In this document: positions 26,237-35,140 of the stretch, piece after piece
How positions within the stretch are numbered: position 1 is the stretch's first letter
Layout: each line of letters starts with the position of its first letter
Assembly (NCBI GenBank): GCA_963813195.1
Contig: CAWEYC010000034.1
Span: 186,001 to 250,000 of the forward strand
Direction of reading: 5' to 3'
Source: Roseiarcus sp963813195
Lineage (GTDB): Bacteria; Pseudomonadota; Alphaproteobacteria; Rhizobiales; Beijerinckiaceae
DNA: 64,000 bases
The notes under the pieces: generated by a model
Told to the model about the DNA's origin: nothing
The model's database searches: none
Seen by the model: the letters and a program-made list of their open reading frames with translations, nothing else
Program-made: the position numbers and the translations under genes

Positions 26237-27526
26237 ATGCACGATATCAAGGCGATTCGCGAAAATCCTCGGGCGTTCGACGAGGGGTTGGCGCGACGAT
26301 CCCTCGCCCCCCGCGCCGACGGGCTGATCGCGCTCGACGATCGCCGCCGCGCCGCCATCCTGGAATTGCAGAAGTCGCAGGAGCGGCGAAACGCGGCGTC
26401 GAAGGAAATCGGCGCCGCAATGGCGCGCAAGGACACGGTCGTTGCCGAGGCCCTCAAGGACGAAGTCGCCAAGTTGAAGCTGGCAATGCCCGAGTTGGAG
26501 GCGGCGGAGAAGGCCGCGGCCATGCTGCTCGACAATGAGCTTGCGGCCATTCCCAACCTGCCCGCGACCGATACGCCTGATGGCAAGGATGAGAACGACA
26601 ATGTCGAGGTCCGCCGCTTCGGGGCGCCGCCGAACTTTCCCGAGGGCTTCAAGCCGAGGGAGCATTTCGAGATCGGCGAGGCGCTGGGCCTGATGGACTT
26701 CGATTCGGCGACGAAACTCTCCGGCGCGCGCTTCGTCGTGCTCAGGGGAGCGCTGGCGCGCCTGGAGCGGGCGCTGATGCAGTTCATGCTCGATCTGCAT
26801 ACGCGCCAGCATGGCTATGAAGAGATCAATCCGCCGGTGCTGGTGCGCGACGAGGCGATGTTCGGCACCGCGCAATTGCCGAAGTTTCGTGACGACCAGT
26901 TCGCCGCCGGCGACGGCTTCTGGCTGGTCCCGACCGCCGAAGTGCCGCTGACCAATCTCGTGCGCGAGAGCATCCTCGAGGAGAAGCGGCTCCCGTTGCG
27001 CTTCACCGCGGGAACCCTGTGTTTTCGCGCCGAAGCGGGGGCGGCTGGCCGCGATACGCGCGGCATGATCCGTCAGCACCAGTTCGAGAAGGTTGAGCTC
27101 GTTTCGGTCACGACGCTGGAGGAATCGGCCACGGAACACGAGCGCATGACCGCTTGCGCCGAAGAGGTCCTCAAACGCCTCGGTTTCCACTTCCGCACCG
27201 TCGCGCTGTGCACGGGCGACATGGGCTTTGCATCGCAGAAGACCTACGACATCGAGGTCTGGCTGCCCGGGCAGGGGCGATTTCGCGAGATTTCCTCGTG
27301 TTCGGTCTGCGGCGACTTCCAGGCGCGGCGCATGAACGCGCGCTACAAGGGAGCCGACGCCAGGCACACTCGCTTCGTCCATACGCTCAACGGCTCGGGC
27401 GTCGCGATCGGACGCGCGCTCGTCGCGGTGCTCGAGAACTATCAGAATCCCGACGGCTCGGTTTCGGTTCCGGAAGTTCTGTGGCCTTACATGGGCGGGC
27501 TGACGCGCATCGAGGCGAAGCGCTAG
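26237..27526 (+). CDS. serS: Seryl-tRNA synthetase
   Basis: A full-length class II synthetase (429 residues) that charges tRNA-Ser. The N-terminal coiled-coil arm that grips the tRNA spans about residues 30-105 (RRRAAILELQKSQERRNAAS). The catalytic core contains LVPTAEVPLTNLVRESIL, motif 2 (TLCFRAEAGAAGRDTRGMIR), the dimer-side QHQFEKVE, EISSCSVCGDFQARRMNARY and motif 3 (NGSGVAIGRALVAVLENYQN). It belongs to the tat-serS-surE-pcm block. Confidence 0.98.
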   Translation: MHDIKAIRENPRAFDEGLARRSLAPRADGLIALDDRRRAAILELQKSQERRNAASKEIGAAMARKDTVVAEALKDEVAKLKLAMPELEAAEKAAAMLLDNELAAIPNLPATDTPDGKDENDNVEVRRFGAPPNFPEGFKPREHFEIGEALGLMDFDSATKLSGARFVVLRGALARLERALMQFMLDLHTRQHGYEEINPPVLVRDEAMFGTAQLPKFRDDQFAAGDGFWLVPTAEVPLTNLVRESILEEKRLPLRFTAGTLCFRAEAGAAGRDTRGMIRQHQFEKVELVSVTTLEESATEHERMTACAEEVLKRLGFHFRTVALCTGDMGFASQKTYDIEVWLPGQGRFREISSCSVCGDFQARRMNARYKGADARHTRFVHTLNGSGVAIGRALVAVLENYQNPDGSVSVPEVLWPYMGGLTRIEAKR

Positions 27527-27713
27527 GCTAACGCTTCGAATACATTAGCTCAACGCCGCTCTTTGTTACGCGGACGGGAGCGTATTGGTCGCGCGGCCTC
27601 TCCTCGCGGCGCCCCTCTCGCCTTTGTCGCGCCTCAAAGCGGACTTTCATCGCGCGAATCGATGAGGCGCGCTACAAATGCCCTCCAGCCGCACTCCGCG
27701 GGAAAGGCGATCC

Positions 27714-28484
27714 ATGCGTATCTTGCTCACCAACGACGACGGCGTTCACGCGCCGGGCCTGAAAGTAATGGAGGCGATCGCCCGCCAATTCTCCGACGAT
27801 ATCTTCGTTGTCGCGCCGGAAATCGATCAATCCGGCGTCGCCCACTCGCTTTCGCTCAACAATCCCCTGCGCCTGCGGGAGATTAGCCCGCGCCATTTCG
27901 CCGTCCAGGGCACGCCGACCGACTGCGTCATCATGGGGGTGCGCAAGATCATGGCGGAGGCGCGTCCGGATTTGATCCTGTCCGGCGTCAACCGCGGCCA
28001 GAACGTCGCCGAGGACGTCACCTATTCCGGAACCATCGCCGCGGCGATGGAGGGCACGCTCATCGGCGTCCCCTCGATCGCGCTCTCCCAGGCCTTTGAC
28101 GGCCGGGAGGGGCGCGAGAAGACGAATTGGGAATGTGCCGCTAAATTGGGGCCGGACGTGATCAGGCGAATCCTGCGCTTTGGCGTGCCCGAGGGCGTGC
28201 TCGTCAACGTGAACTTTCCCGCGTGCGCGGCCGCCGAGGTCGCGGGGGAAGCGGTGACCGCGCAAGGGCGCCGCGACACCGAACTCATGCGCATCGAAGA
28301 GCGGCGCGACGGGCGCTCGATTCCCTATTTCTGGCTGATGTTCCAGCGCGGCGGCTTCACGCCGGGCGCGGGCACCGATATCGAGGCGCTCGCCGCCCGG
28401 AAAGTTTCGATCACTCCGTTACGACTCGATTTGACCGATGAGGCGACGCGTTTGCGCTATATCGAGGCCTTCCGCACGCCTTGA
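27714..28484 (+). CDS. surE: 5'-nucleotidase SurE
   Basis: A 256-residue metal-dependent nucleotidase/exopolyphosphatase. The start MRILLTNDDGVHAPGLKVME carries the acidic DD metal site; SGVAHSLSLNNPLRL, GTPTDCVIMGV and SGVNRGQNVAEDVTYSGTIA complete the family signature. The ATG at 27714 follows GGAAAGGCG. It lies four bases before pcm, the classic surE-pcm pair linked to stationary-phase survival. Confidence 0.97.
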   Translation: MRILLTNDDGVHAPGLKVMEAIARQFSDDIFVVAPEIDQSGVAHSLSLNNPLRLREISPRHFAVQGTPTDCVIMGVRKIMAEARPDLILSGVNRGQNVAEDVTYSGTIAAAMEGTLIGVPSIALSQAFDGREGREKTNWECAAKLGPDVIRRILRFGVPEGVLVNVNFPACAAAEVAGEAVTAQGRRDTELMRIEERRDGRSIPYFWLMFQRGGFTPGAGTDIEALAARKVSITPLRLDLTDEATRLRYIEAFRTP

Positions 28485-28487
28485 GCC

Positions 28488-29174
28488 ATGTCGACGCCCC
28501 GGGACGAGGGCGCGGACTTGAGCAGCTCAGAGGCCGAGGAACGCGCTCAGTTCATGCTGCGCCTGCGCGCTCGCGGCATCAATGAACTTCGTCTTCTTCG
28601 TGCGCTCGAGCGTGCGCCCCGATCCTTGTTCATGCCGCAGCGCTATGGCGACATCGCGGCGCGCGACATCGCGCTGCCGATCGGCTGCGGACAGACCGCG
28701 CCGCCTCCCTCGATCGTCGCCGCGATGATTCAGGCTCTGGACCCCGCGCCAGCATCCCGGATTCTGGAAATCGGGACCGGGACCGGCTACGCCGCCTCGC
28801 TGCTGGCGCAGCTCGCCGGGGAAGTCGTCTCGCTCGAGCGACGCCAGACGCTCGCCCTCGAGGCCGCCACTCGCCTCGACGCCTTCGGGCTGGCCAATGT
28901 CCACGTCGCCTGGGCCGATGGATTGGCGCTCGGCCGCGAGAGCGGTCGGTTCGACAGCATTCTCGTCCACGCTCTGATCGAGGCGCCGGCGCCGCGGCTC
29001 ACAGATCTCCTCGCCGACGGCGGCGCGCTGGTCGCGGTCGTCGCCGACGACGCTTCCGGCGAACAGCGCATCGTCCGTCTGACGCGCGAGCGGACCGGCG
29101 AGATCGTCGCCAGCGCGCACGGCGCCGCCCGGACATTCATGCCCCTGGCCGAGGGACTCTCGCGCGCTTTGTGA
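28488..29174 (+). CDS. pcm: Protein-L-isoaspartate O-methyltransferase
   Basis: A 228-residue SAM-dependent enzyme that repairs isoaspartyl residues in aged proteins. Visible motifs are the N-terminal helical region (MLRLRARGINELRLLRALER), the substrate-side IGCGQTAPPPSIVAAMIQAL, SAM-binding motif I LEIGTGTGYAASLLAQLAG and motif II VVSLERR. The sequence VHALIEAPAPRL sits where the family has VTAAAPEIP, a divergence typical of the alphaproteobacterial branch. It is coupled to surE and followed by an NlpD-like lipoprotein, the same order as in E. coli. Confidence 0.94.
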   Translation: MSTPRDEGADLSSSEAEERAQFMLRLRARGINELRLLRALERAPRSLFMPQRYGDIAARDIALPIGCGQTAPPPSIVAAMIQALDPAPASRILEIGTGTGYAASLLAQLAGEVVSLERRQTLALEAATRLDAFGLANVHVAWADGLALGRESGRFDSILVHALIEAPAPRLTDLLADGGALVAVVADDASGEQRIVRLTRERTGEIVASAHGAARTFMPLAEGLSRAL

Positions 29175-29303
29175 GGCCCGGGGGGCAGAATTTCCCGGTG
29201 CGGAGCGAAGCATTCGCACACCAAGGATTCATCTTAAACTGTCTCTTAACACAATGCGGTCAAACTGCACTCACGTCCGGTTGCGTTGGGTGGGTTGAGA
29301 CTG

Positions 29304-30557
29304 ATGAGTAAAGTCGCAGCGTTTAGCGTCAGACGAACCGCCGTGCGCGCGGCTCTGACAGGGTTGGTCGGAATTTGGCTCTCGGGGTGTTCCTCCGATT
29401 CGAGCCGCATGACCGACGCCTTCAACAGTCCGTTTTCAAATCCGTTCTCGACGGCGTCCAATGACGCCATGGCGCCGACGCCGCACGTCGCGTCGGCGGC
29501 GCTGCCACCCGCCACGCCGAATGCCGACTACGCCGCTGCGGCTCATCCGAGCCCGGTCGCCGTCGCCGGCTTGCCGCCGGCCGAACCCGCAACGACGGGC
29601 CAGGTCAGAGGACGCGCTACGCAACCTGTTACGGGCTTTGGAACGGGATGGACAGCGGTCGGGGGATCGCCGATCGTCGTCGCCAGCGACGACAATCTGG
29701 AGACCCTCTCCCGCAGGTACGGCGTCCCAGCCTCGGCGATGTTGAAATCCAACGGTCTGAGCAGCGCCGCGCAGATCCATGGCGGCATGCATCTCGTCGT
29801 TCCCGTCTACAATGCTGAAGGGCGCGCCGTCGCGGCGGCTCCCGTCGAAAGGCCGAAGCGGGTCGCCGCGGCGGAGCCACGCGATCCGGCCGTCGCCAAA
29901 TACGAAAAGGCGACGAAGACGCGCGAGGAGCGCGCGGCCGACGCCACGGAGGCCAAACGGCGCGCCAGCGAGAAGAAGAAGGAAGCGCGCGGTTTGGCCG
30001 CCGAGGCGCGTCCGCCACGGGCCGAATCGCCGAAGATCGCGGCGAAGGCGCCTGCGAACGCCGTCGCGATCCGAAGCGACGCCGACGCGAAGAAGAAGCT
30101 CCGCCCCGACCCAACCCCGACCAGCAGCGTGCGCGCAACCGAGCCCACGCCGGCTCTGACCGGCGCCCAGGCCGATGCGGCGGGCGTCGCGCCAGAGTTT
30201 CGTTGGCCAGCGCGCGGTCGGATCATCGAAGGCTTCAAGTCCGGCGGCAACGACGGCATAAACATCGCCGTGCCGGAGGGGACGTCCGTGCGGGCGGCCG
30301 AGAGCGGCGTCGTCGCCTACGCGGGCAGCGAATTGAAGGGCTACGGCAATCTGGTGCTGATCCGCCATCCCAATGGCTTCGTCTCCGCCTATGCCAACAA
30401 TGGCGAACTGGAAGTGAAGCGCGGCGAAACGGTCAAGCGTGGCCAGATCATCGCCAAGTCGGGCCAGAGCGGCAACGTCAACTCGCCGCAATTGCACTTT
30501 GAATTGCGCAAGGGCTCCACGCCCGTCGATCCCACGAATTATCTCGCAGGCCTTTAA
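29304..30557 (+). CDS. NlpD-like LysM/LytM lipoprotein (degenerate M23 domain)
   Basis: A 417-residue envelope protein. A signal peptide ends in a lipobox (LSGC, Cys at residue 29), so it is lipid-anchored. A LysM peptidoglycan-binding domain spans about 123-168 (DDNLETLSRRYGVPASAMLK), then a long charged Ala/Lys/Arg linker, then a LytM/M23 domain (about 305-415). Two of the three zinc-site positions are lost: GGNDGINIAVP has Asn in place of the ligand Asp and no His, and SAYANNG has Asn for His; only LHFEL keeps its His. As in NlpD and EnvC, this points to an amidase activator rather than a peptidase. The surE-pcm-nlpD context supports this. The start is ATG 29304; a TTG lies six codons upstream. 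Confidence 0.9.
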   Translation: MSKVAAFSVRRTAVRAALTGLVGIWLSGCSSDSSRMTDAFNSPFSNPFSTASNDAMAPTPHVASAALPPATPNADYAAAAHPSPVAVAGLPPAEPATTGQVRGRATQPVTGFGTGWTAVGGSPIVVASDDNLETLSRRYGVPASAMLKSNGLSSAAQIHGGMHLVVPVYNAEGRAVAAAPVERPKRVAAAEPRDPAVAKYEKATKTREERAADATEAKRRASEKKKEARGLAAEARPPRAESPKIAAKAPANAVAIRSDADAKKKLRPDPTPTSSVRATEPTPALTGAQADAAGVAPEFRWPARGRIIEGFKSGGNDGINIAVPEGTSVRAAESGVVAYAGSELKGYGNLVLIRHPNGFVSAYANNGELEVKRGETVKRGQIIAKSGQSGNVNSPQLHFELRKGSTPVDPTNYLAGL

Positions 30558-30654
30558 ATTCCTGCGAGGTTGAGAGGGTCCAGTCACCAGTCTGGACATT
30601 GCGTTGCTCACAGGATGACCGCGAGACACGATTGCACTGTGAGCTTGAAAGCAG

Positions 30655-30687
30655 GGCGGCGGGTCCCAGGAGAGGCCCGCCGCCTTT
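30655..30687 (+). terminator. Intrinsic-terminator-like hairpin after the NlpD-like gene
   Basis: A perfect 9-bp stem GGCGGCGGG/CCCGCCGCC (30655-30663 with 30676-30684) with a 12-base loop and a short TTT tail. It lies between convergent genes. A further inverted repeat (GCTCACAG at 30606-30613 with CTGTGAGC at 30637-30644) lies just before it. Confidence 0.65.
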
Positions 30688-30694
30688 GCCCGTG

Positions 30695-31585
30695 TCAATC
30701 GCCCTTGGCCTCCAGCCGCCGCCCGAGCCGTCCCGCCAGATCCTGGGTGAACTGCCAGGCTGTGCGACCGGAGCGCGCCCCTCGCGTCGTCGCCCATTCC
30801 AGAGCCTGGCGTTCGAGTTCGTCGGCTGGCGCGCCGAGCGCGAAATGCTCGGCGTAGCCGTGAACCATGGCGAGATAGTCGTCCTGGCTGCAATGATGGA
30901 AGCCGAGCCAGAGGCCAAAGCGATCGGATAGCGAAACCTTTTCCTCGACTGCCTCGCCGGGATTGATCGCGCTCGAACGCTCGTTCTCCATCATGTCGCG
31001 CGGCAGCAGGTGACGCCGGTTCGAGGTCGCATAGAACAGAACATTGGCGGGCCGTCCCTCGATGCCGCCCTCGAGCGCCGCCTTCAACGATTTGTAGGAT
31101 GTGTCGCCGCCGTCGAAGGAAAGGTCGTCGCAGAACACGATGAAGCGGTGCGCCGCCTCGCGCATCAGCGCCATCAGCGTCGGCAGGCTCTCGATGTCCT
31201 CGCGATGAATTTCGACGAGCTTCAGCCGGGCGTCGGCTTTCGCGGTGCGGTTGATCTCAGCGTGGGCCGCCTTGACGAGCGAGGACTTGCCCATGCCGCG
31301 CGCGCCCCAGAGCAAGGCGTTGTTGGCGGGCAGCCCGCGGGCGAAACGCTCGGTGTTTTCGAGGAGCATGTCGCGCACCCGGTCGACCCCGCGCAGGAGC
31401 GCGATTTCGACGCGGTTGACCTTGCCGACCGGAGCGAGCGCCCCCCGGTCGGCATGCCAGACGAACGCGTCGGCGGCGGCGAAATCGGGGCGAGGCCGGG
31501 CCGGCGGGGCGAGGCGGTCGAGCGAGTCGGCGATGCGCGCCAGCAGAACCGAAAGGTCGCCGGAGGCAAGGGGGGAGGGGGACAT
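30695..31585 (-). CDS. DUF815 family ATP-binding protein
   Basis: A 296-residue AAA-like ATPase of the DUF815 family. Walker A is WGARGMGKSSLVKAAH, Walker B lies in RFIVFCDDLSF, and the sensor region VLFYATSNRRHLLPRDM is typical. The C-terminus ends AWQFTQDLAGRLGRRLEAKG. The biochemical role is unknown; in many Hyphomicrobiales the gene sits between the pcm/nlpD group and yajC-secDF. Here it is convergent with the NlpD-like gene and yajC is not present, so the neighbourhood has been rearranged (inference). The ATG at 31585 precedes the conserved region; an in-frame extension to 31624 is unlikely. Confidence 0.92.
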   Translation of the reverse strand: MSPSPLASGDLSVLLARIADSLDRLAPPARPRPDFAAADAFVWHADRGALAPVGKVNRVEIALLRGVDRVRDMLLENTERFARGLPANNALLWGARGMGKSSLVKAAHAEINRTAKADARLKLVEIHREDIESLPTLMALMREAAHRFIVFCDDLSFDGGDTSYKSLKAALEGGIEGRPANVLFYATSNRRHLLPRDMMENERSSAINPGEAVEEKVSLSDRFGLWLGFHHCSQDDYLAMVHGYAEHFALGAPADELERQALEWATTRGARSGRTAWQFTQDLAGRLGRRLEAKGD

Positions 31586-31693
31586 GCAACAATCCTGTAA
31601 AGTGTGTCGTGGCCCGTGTGGCACAATCGAGCGCGAAGCTCCAGGGGCGCCCCGTCGGGCGAGCGGTTCGAGCGCCGCCGGTCGCGACAGGCG

Positions 31694-32119
31694 TCAAACC
31701 GGGGAAGTCGGCCCAACAGGGCCCTCTCTGGTTCCTGTCTCCAGGTCTTCGAGGATCGGACACTCCGGCCGGTCGTCGCCATGGCAGTTGCGAACCAGCT
31801 TGCGCAACGTGGCCGCCATCGCCTGCATCTCCGCAATGCGCGTTTCGAGGTCGCCGAGATGGGCCCGGGCAATCCGCCTGACTTCCCGGCTGGGCCGCTG
31901 CTTGTCGCGCCAGAGCGCAAGCAAGGTCGCAATTTCCTCGATCGAAAAGCCTAGCTTTCGCGATCGGCGAACGAAGCGAAGTTCATGGATTTCATGCAGG
32001 CCGTAGTCGCGGTAGTCATTGCCCCGCCGCGCGGCTGGCCGCAATAGGCCTATCGCCTCGTAGTGGCGGATCATTTTGGCGCTGACGCCGGTCGCGGCGG
32101 CGGCGGCTCCGATGTTCAT
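31694..32119 (-). CDS. cueR: Copper-responsive MerR-family regulator CueR
   Basis: A 141-residue MerR regulator. The N-terminal helix-turn-helix reads MNIGAAAAATGVSAKMIRHY, followed by a dimerisation helix and the metal loop CHGDDRPECPI, with two Cys eight residues apart, the Cu(I)/Ag(I)-binding spacing of CueR. It is divergent from copA, with a MerR-type promoter containing a CueR palindrome between. Copper binding should turn on copA by untwisting the 19-bp spacer. The start at 32119 was chosen from the family N-terminus. Confidence 0.95.
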   Translation of the reverse strand: MNIGAAAAATGVSAKMIRHYEAIGLLRPAARRGNDYRDYGLHEIHELRFVRRSRKLGFSIEEIATLLALWRDKQRPSREVRRIARAHLGDLETRIAEMQAMAATLRKLVRNCHGDDRPECPILEDLETGTREGPVGPTSPV

Positions 32120-32132
32120 GGTCGGAAACCTC

Positions 32133-32163
32133 TTGACATTCCAACGATGGGAAGGTGTAGCAG
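32133..32163 (+). promoter_or_regulatory. CueR-type operator/promoter for copA
   Basis: ACATTCC (32136-32142) and GGAAGGT (32150-32156), separated by seven bases, form the CueR palindrome (consensus ACCTTCC-n7-GGAAGGT). TTGACA (32133-32138) is the -35 element. A 19-base spacer leads to a weak -10-like TAGCAG (32158-32163). The over-long spacer with the dyad inside it is the hallmark of MerR-family activation. Confidence 0.85.
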
Positions 32164-32196
32164 CGATAAAGGTGGGATTCAACCGTGGGACTTACA

Positions 32197-34560
32197 ATGA
32201 CCTTCACGACAGCTGGCGACAACGGCGCCAAAGCCCATTCACACCACGGCCACCATCACGCCGCGGCGAAAAGTCCGGTCAGGGATCCAGTCTGCGGAAT
32301 GACCGTCGATCCTGACGCGGCCAAACACAAAGCTGAATTTGGCGGGGCGACTTATTTTTTCTGCTGCGCCAAGTGTCGCGAGAAATTCGCCGCCGATCCC
32401 CAGCGCTATATCGGCGAAAAGACCGCTGCGGCGCCGCAAGCGCTACCCAAGGCGACGATCTACACTTGCCCGATGCACCCGGAAGTGCGCCAGGCCGGGC
32501 CAGGCTCCTGTCCGATCTGCGGCATGGCGCTCGAACCGGAGGCGCCGACGGCGGAAGAGGGACCGAACGCCGAACTTCTGGACATGAGGCGGCGCTTCTG
32601 GCTGAGCCTCGTCGTCGCCGCGCCGGTCGTCGCGCTCGAAATGGGCGGACATCTGTTCGCCCTGCATTGGCTGGCCCCACAAGCGTCAAACTGGGCGCAA
32701 CTGGCGTTGGCCACGCCGGTCGTTCTGTGGGCGGGCTGGCCGTTCTTCCAGCGCGCGCTCGCCTCCGTCCGTAACCGCAACCTCAACATGTTCACGCTGA
32801 TCGCAATGGGAACCGGCGTCGCCTGGGTCTACAGCGTCGTCGCGACCGTTGCCCCTGGCATTTTCCCGCTGGCGTTGCGAAGCCACGACGGCGCCGCGCC
32901 GACCTATTTCGAAGCCGCCGCCGTCATCACCGTCCTGGCCCTGCTCGGGCAAACCCTGGAACTCAAAGCCCGTGAGCGGACGGGCGGAGCCATCCGCGCG
33001 CTGCTCGACCTTTCGCCGAAGACCGCGCGAAGGATCTCGGACGATGGCGGCGAGCGCGATGTCGGCCTCGCCGAAGTCGCGGTCGGCGATCGCCTGCGCG
33101 TCCGGCCGGGCGACAAAATCCCGGTCGACGGCGAACTCGTCGTTGGCGGGAGCGCGGTCGACGAATCCCTGGTGACGGGCGAATCCATGCCCGTCGTCAA
33201 GCAGGTCGGCGCCAAGCTGATCGGCGGTACGATCAATGGGACTGGCGGCTTCGTCATGCGGGCCGAACGCATCGGGCGCGATACGCTGCTCGCGCAAATC
33301 GTCGATATGGTCGCCAAGGCGCAGCGCAGCCGCGCGCCGATCCAGCGCCTCGCCGATCAGGTTTCCGGCTGGTTCGTGCCGCTGGTGATCCTCGTCGCCG
33401 TGCTGGCCTTCGTCGCCTGGTCGCTGTTCGGACCTGAGCCGCGCTTCGCCTTCGGACTTATTGCGGCGGTGTCCGTGCTGATCATCGCCTGCCCCTGCGC
33501 GCTGGGGCTGGCGACGCCGATGTCGATCATGGTCGGCGTCGGGCGCGGCGCGCAATCCGGCGTCCTGATCAAGAACGCCGAGGCGCTCGAGCGGTTCGAG
33601 AAGGTCGACACCCTCGTCGTCGACAAAACCGGCACGCTTACCGAGGGCCGGCCGCGCGTCACCGCGATTGCGCCTGCGCAGGGCTTTGCGGGGGACGAAG
33701 TGCTCCGGTTCGCCGCCAGCCTGGAGCGATCCAGCGAGCACCCGCTGGCGGCGGCGATCCTCGCCGCGGCAAAGGAGAGGGGACTCGAACTCTCCGAGGC
33801 GCGCGACTTTGAATCACGGTCCGGCAAGGGCGTCGCCGGCAGTATCGCTGGGCGCGCGCTCGTCATCGGCAATCGGAGCGTTCTCGACGACTTCGGCGTC
33901 GACGCCGGCCCGCTCGCCACCGAGGCCGAGACTTTGCGTCGGGATGGCGCCACCGTCGTATTCGTCGCGGTCGACGGCCGCGCCGCCGGGGTCATCGCGA
34001 TTGCCGACCCGATCAAGGCGACGACGCTTCAAGCCCTGCGCGATTTGCGGGCGGCGGGGGTCGGCGTCGTCATGCTGACAGGCGACAGCCGCACGACCGC
34101 GTCGGCGGTCGCCGCCAAGCTCGGCATAACGGATGTCGAGGCGGAAATCCTGCCGAATCAAAAGGCCGAGACGGTCGCGCGCCTGCGCCGCGAGGGCCAC
34201 GTTGTCGCGATGGCCGGCGACGGCGTGAACGACGCGCCGGCGCTGGCGGCGGCCGACGTCGGGATCGCCATGGGGACGGGAACGGACGTGGCGATGGAAA
34301 GCGCCGGCGTCACCCTGCTGAAGGGCGACCTCCAGGGCCTGGTTCGAGCCCGCCGCCTCTCGGCGGCGACGATGGGCAACATCCGCCAGAACCTGGTCTT
34401 CGCTTTCATCTACAACGCCGCCGGCGTACCGATCGCCGCCGGAATTCTCTATCCCTTCTTCGGCGTTCTTCTCTCGCCGATCATCGCCGCGGCGGCAATG
34501 GCGCTCTCTTCGGTCAGTGTGATCGGCAACGCTTTGCGGCTCCGCTCGGCGCGGATTTAG
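32197..34560 (+). CDS. copA: Copper-translocating P-type ATPase CopA
   Basis: A 787-residue P1B-type ATPase exporting Cu(I) from the cytoplasm. Instead of CXXC heavy-metal domains it has a His-rich start (HSHHGHHH, residues 15-21), a YHS domain (about 29-72, DPVCGMTVDP...FCCAKCREKF) and a Cys/His domain (about 88-115, YTCPMHPEV...CPICGM). The core has the CPC transport motif (IIACPCALGLATP), TGESMPV, the phosphorylation site DKTGTLTEG, the SEHPL nucleotide motif and GDGVNDAPALAAADVGIAMG. It is controlled by the CueR promoter just upstream. A GTG at 32185 would add four residues; the ATG is preferred. Confidence 0.97.
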   Translation: MTFTTAGDNGAKAHSHHGHHHAAAKSPVRDPVCGMTVDPDAAKHKAEFGGATYFFCCAKCREKFAADPQRYIGEKTAAAPQALPKATIYTCPMHPEVRQAGPGSCPICGMALEPEAPTAEEGPNAELLDMRRRFWLSLVVAAPVVALEMGGHLFALHWLAPQASNWAQLALATPVVLWAGWPFFQRALASVRNRNLNMFTLIAMGTGVAWVYSVVATVAPGIFPLALRSHDGAAPTYFEAAAVITVLALLGQTLELKARERTGGAIRALLDLSPKTARRISDDGGERDVGLAEVAVGDRLRVRPGDKIPVDGELVVGGSAVDESLVTGESMPVVKQVGAKLIGGTINGTGGFVMRAERIGRDTLLAQIVDMVAKAQRSRAPIQRLADQVSGWFVPLVILVAVLAFVAWSLFGPEPRFAFGLIAAVSVLIIACPCALGLATPMSIMVGVGRGAQSGVLIKNAEALERFEKVDTLVVDKTGTLTEGRPRVTAIAPAQGFAGDEVLRFAASLERSSEHPLAAAILAAAKERGLELSEARDFESRSGKGVAGSIAGRALVIGNRSVLDDFGVDAGPLATEAETLRRDGATVVFVAVDGRAAGVIAIADPIKATTLQALRDLRAAGVGVVMLTGDSRTTASAVAAKLGITDVEAEILPNQKAETVARLRREGHVVAMAGDGVNDAPALAAADVGIAMGTGTDVAMESAGVTLLKGDLQGLVRARRLSAATMGNIRQNLVFAFIYNAAGVPIAAGILYPFFGVLLSPIIAAAAMALSSVSVIGNALRLRSARI

Positions 34561-34699
34561 CCGCGGAAGCGAACCTGAAGGCGGGGTCAGGCGTCGGCGA
34601 GGCGCCGGGGCCGCGACGCGGCCTGTAAACTCGCCGCGATCGGTGCTATATGTTGAGCAGCGCGCCGGGCCTTGAACCCGGTGGTGGAAGAGGCGCTCG

Positions 34700-35080
34700 A
34701 TGAAAAATTCTCGTCTGAAGGTTATGAGTCTGACCGAGGCGGCGGCGGTCCGCGTGCATGAGATCATCGCCAATGCGGAAAAGCCGATCGTCGGCTTGCG
34801 CGTCGGCGTCAGGAACGGCGGCTGCGCCGGCATGTCCTACACGATGGAATTCGCCGAAACCGCCTCGCCGCTCGATGAGGTCGTCGAGGACAAGGGCGTC
34901 AAGCTGCTGATCGATCCCAAGGCCCTGTTGTTCCTGCTCGGTTCGCAGATGGACTTCAAGGTGGACAAGCTCTCCTCGAGTTTCGTCTTCAAGAATCCCA
35001 ACGAAACCTCGGCTTGCGGCTGCGGCGAAAGCGTGGCGATCACGCCGGCGGCGCCCGAGGCGCTCGCGGCGAACGGATGA
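34700..35080 (+). CDS. sufA: Fe-S cluster assembly scaffold/carrier, SufA/IscA type
   Basis: A 126-residue A-type carrier with the three conserved cysteines: GGCAGMSYTMEF, and the terminal pair in SACGCGES. The rest of the fold is clear (MSLTEAAAVRVHEIIANAEK, LLIDPKALLFLLGSQMDFKV). It passes Fe-S clusters to apo-proteins. It starts behind GGAAGAGGCG at 34700; an internal ATG at 34724 is possible. The gene stands apart from any suf or isc operon, downstream of copA, and is convergent with the helicase gene. Copper damages Fe-S clusters, so the neighbourhood makes physiological sense, but no shared promoter is visible. Confidence 0.93.
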   Translation: MKNSRLKVMSLTEAAAVRVHEIIANAEKPIVGLRVGVRNGGCAGMSYTMEFAETASPLDEVVEDKGVKLLIDPKALLFLLGSQMDFKVDKLSSSFVFKNPNETSACGCGESVAITPAAPEALAANG

Positions 35081-35140
35081 GCCGAGCGCCGCGCCAGTGG
35101 CCGGCCCGGCGGTGAAGCCACCACTCTGAAACGCTGAAAG

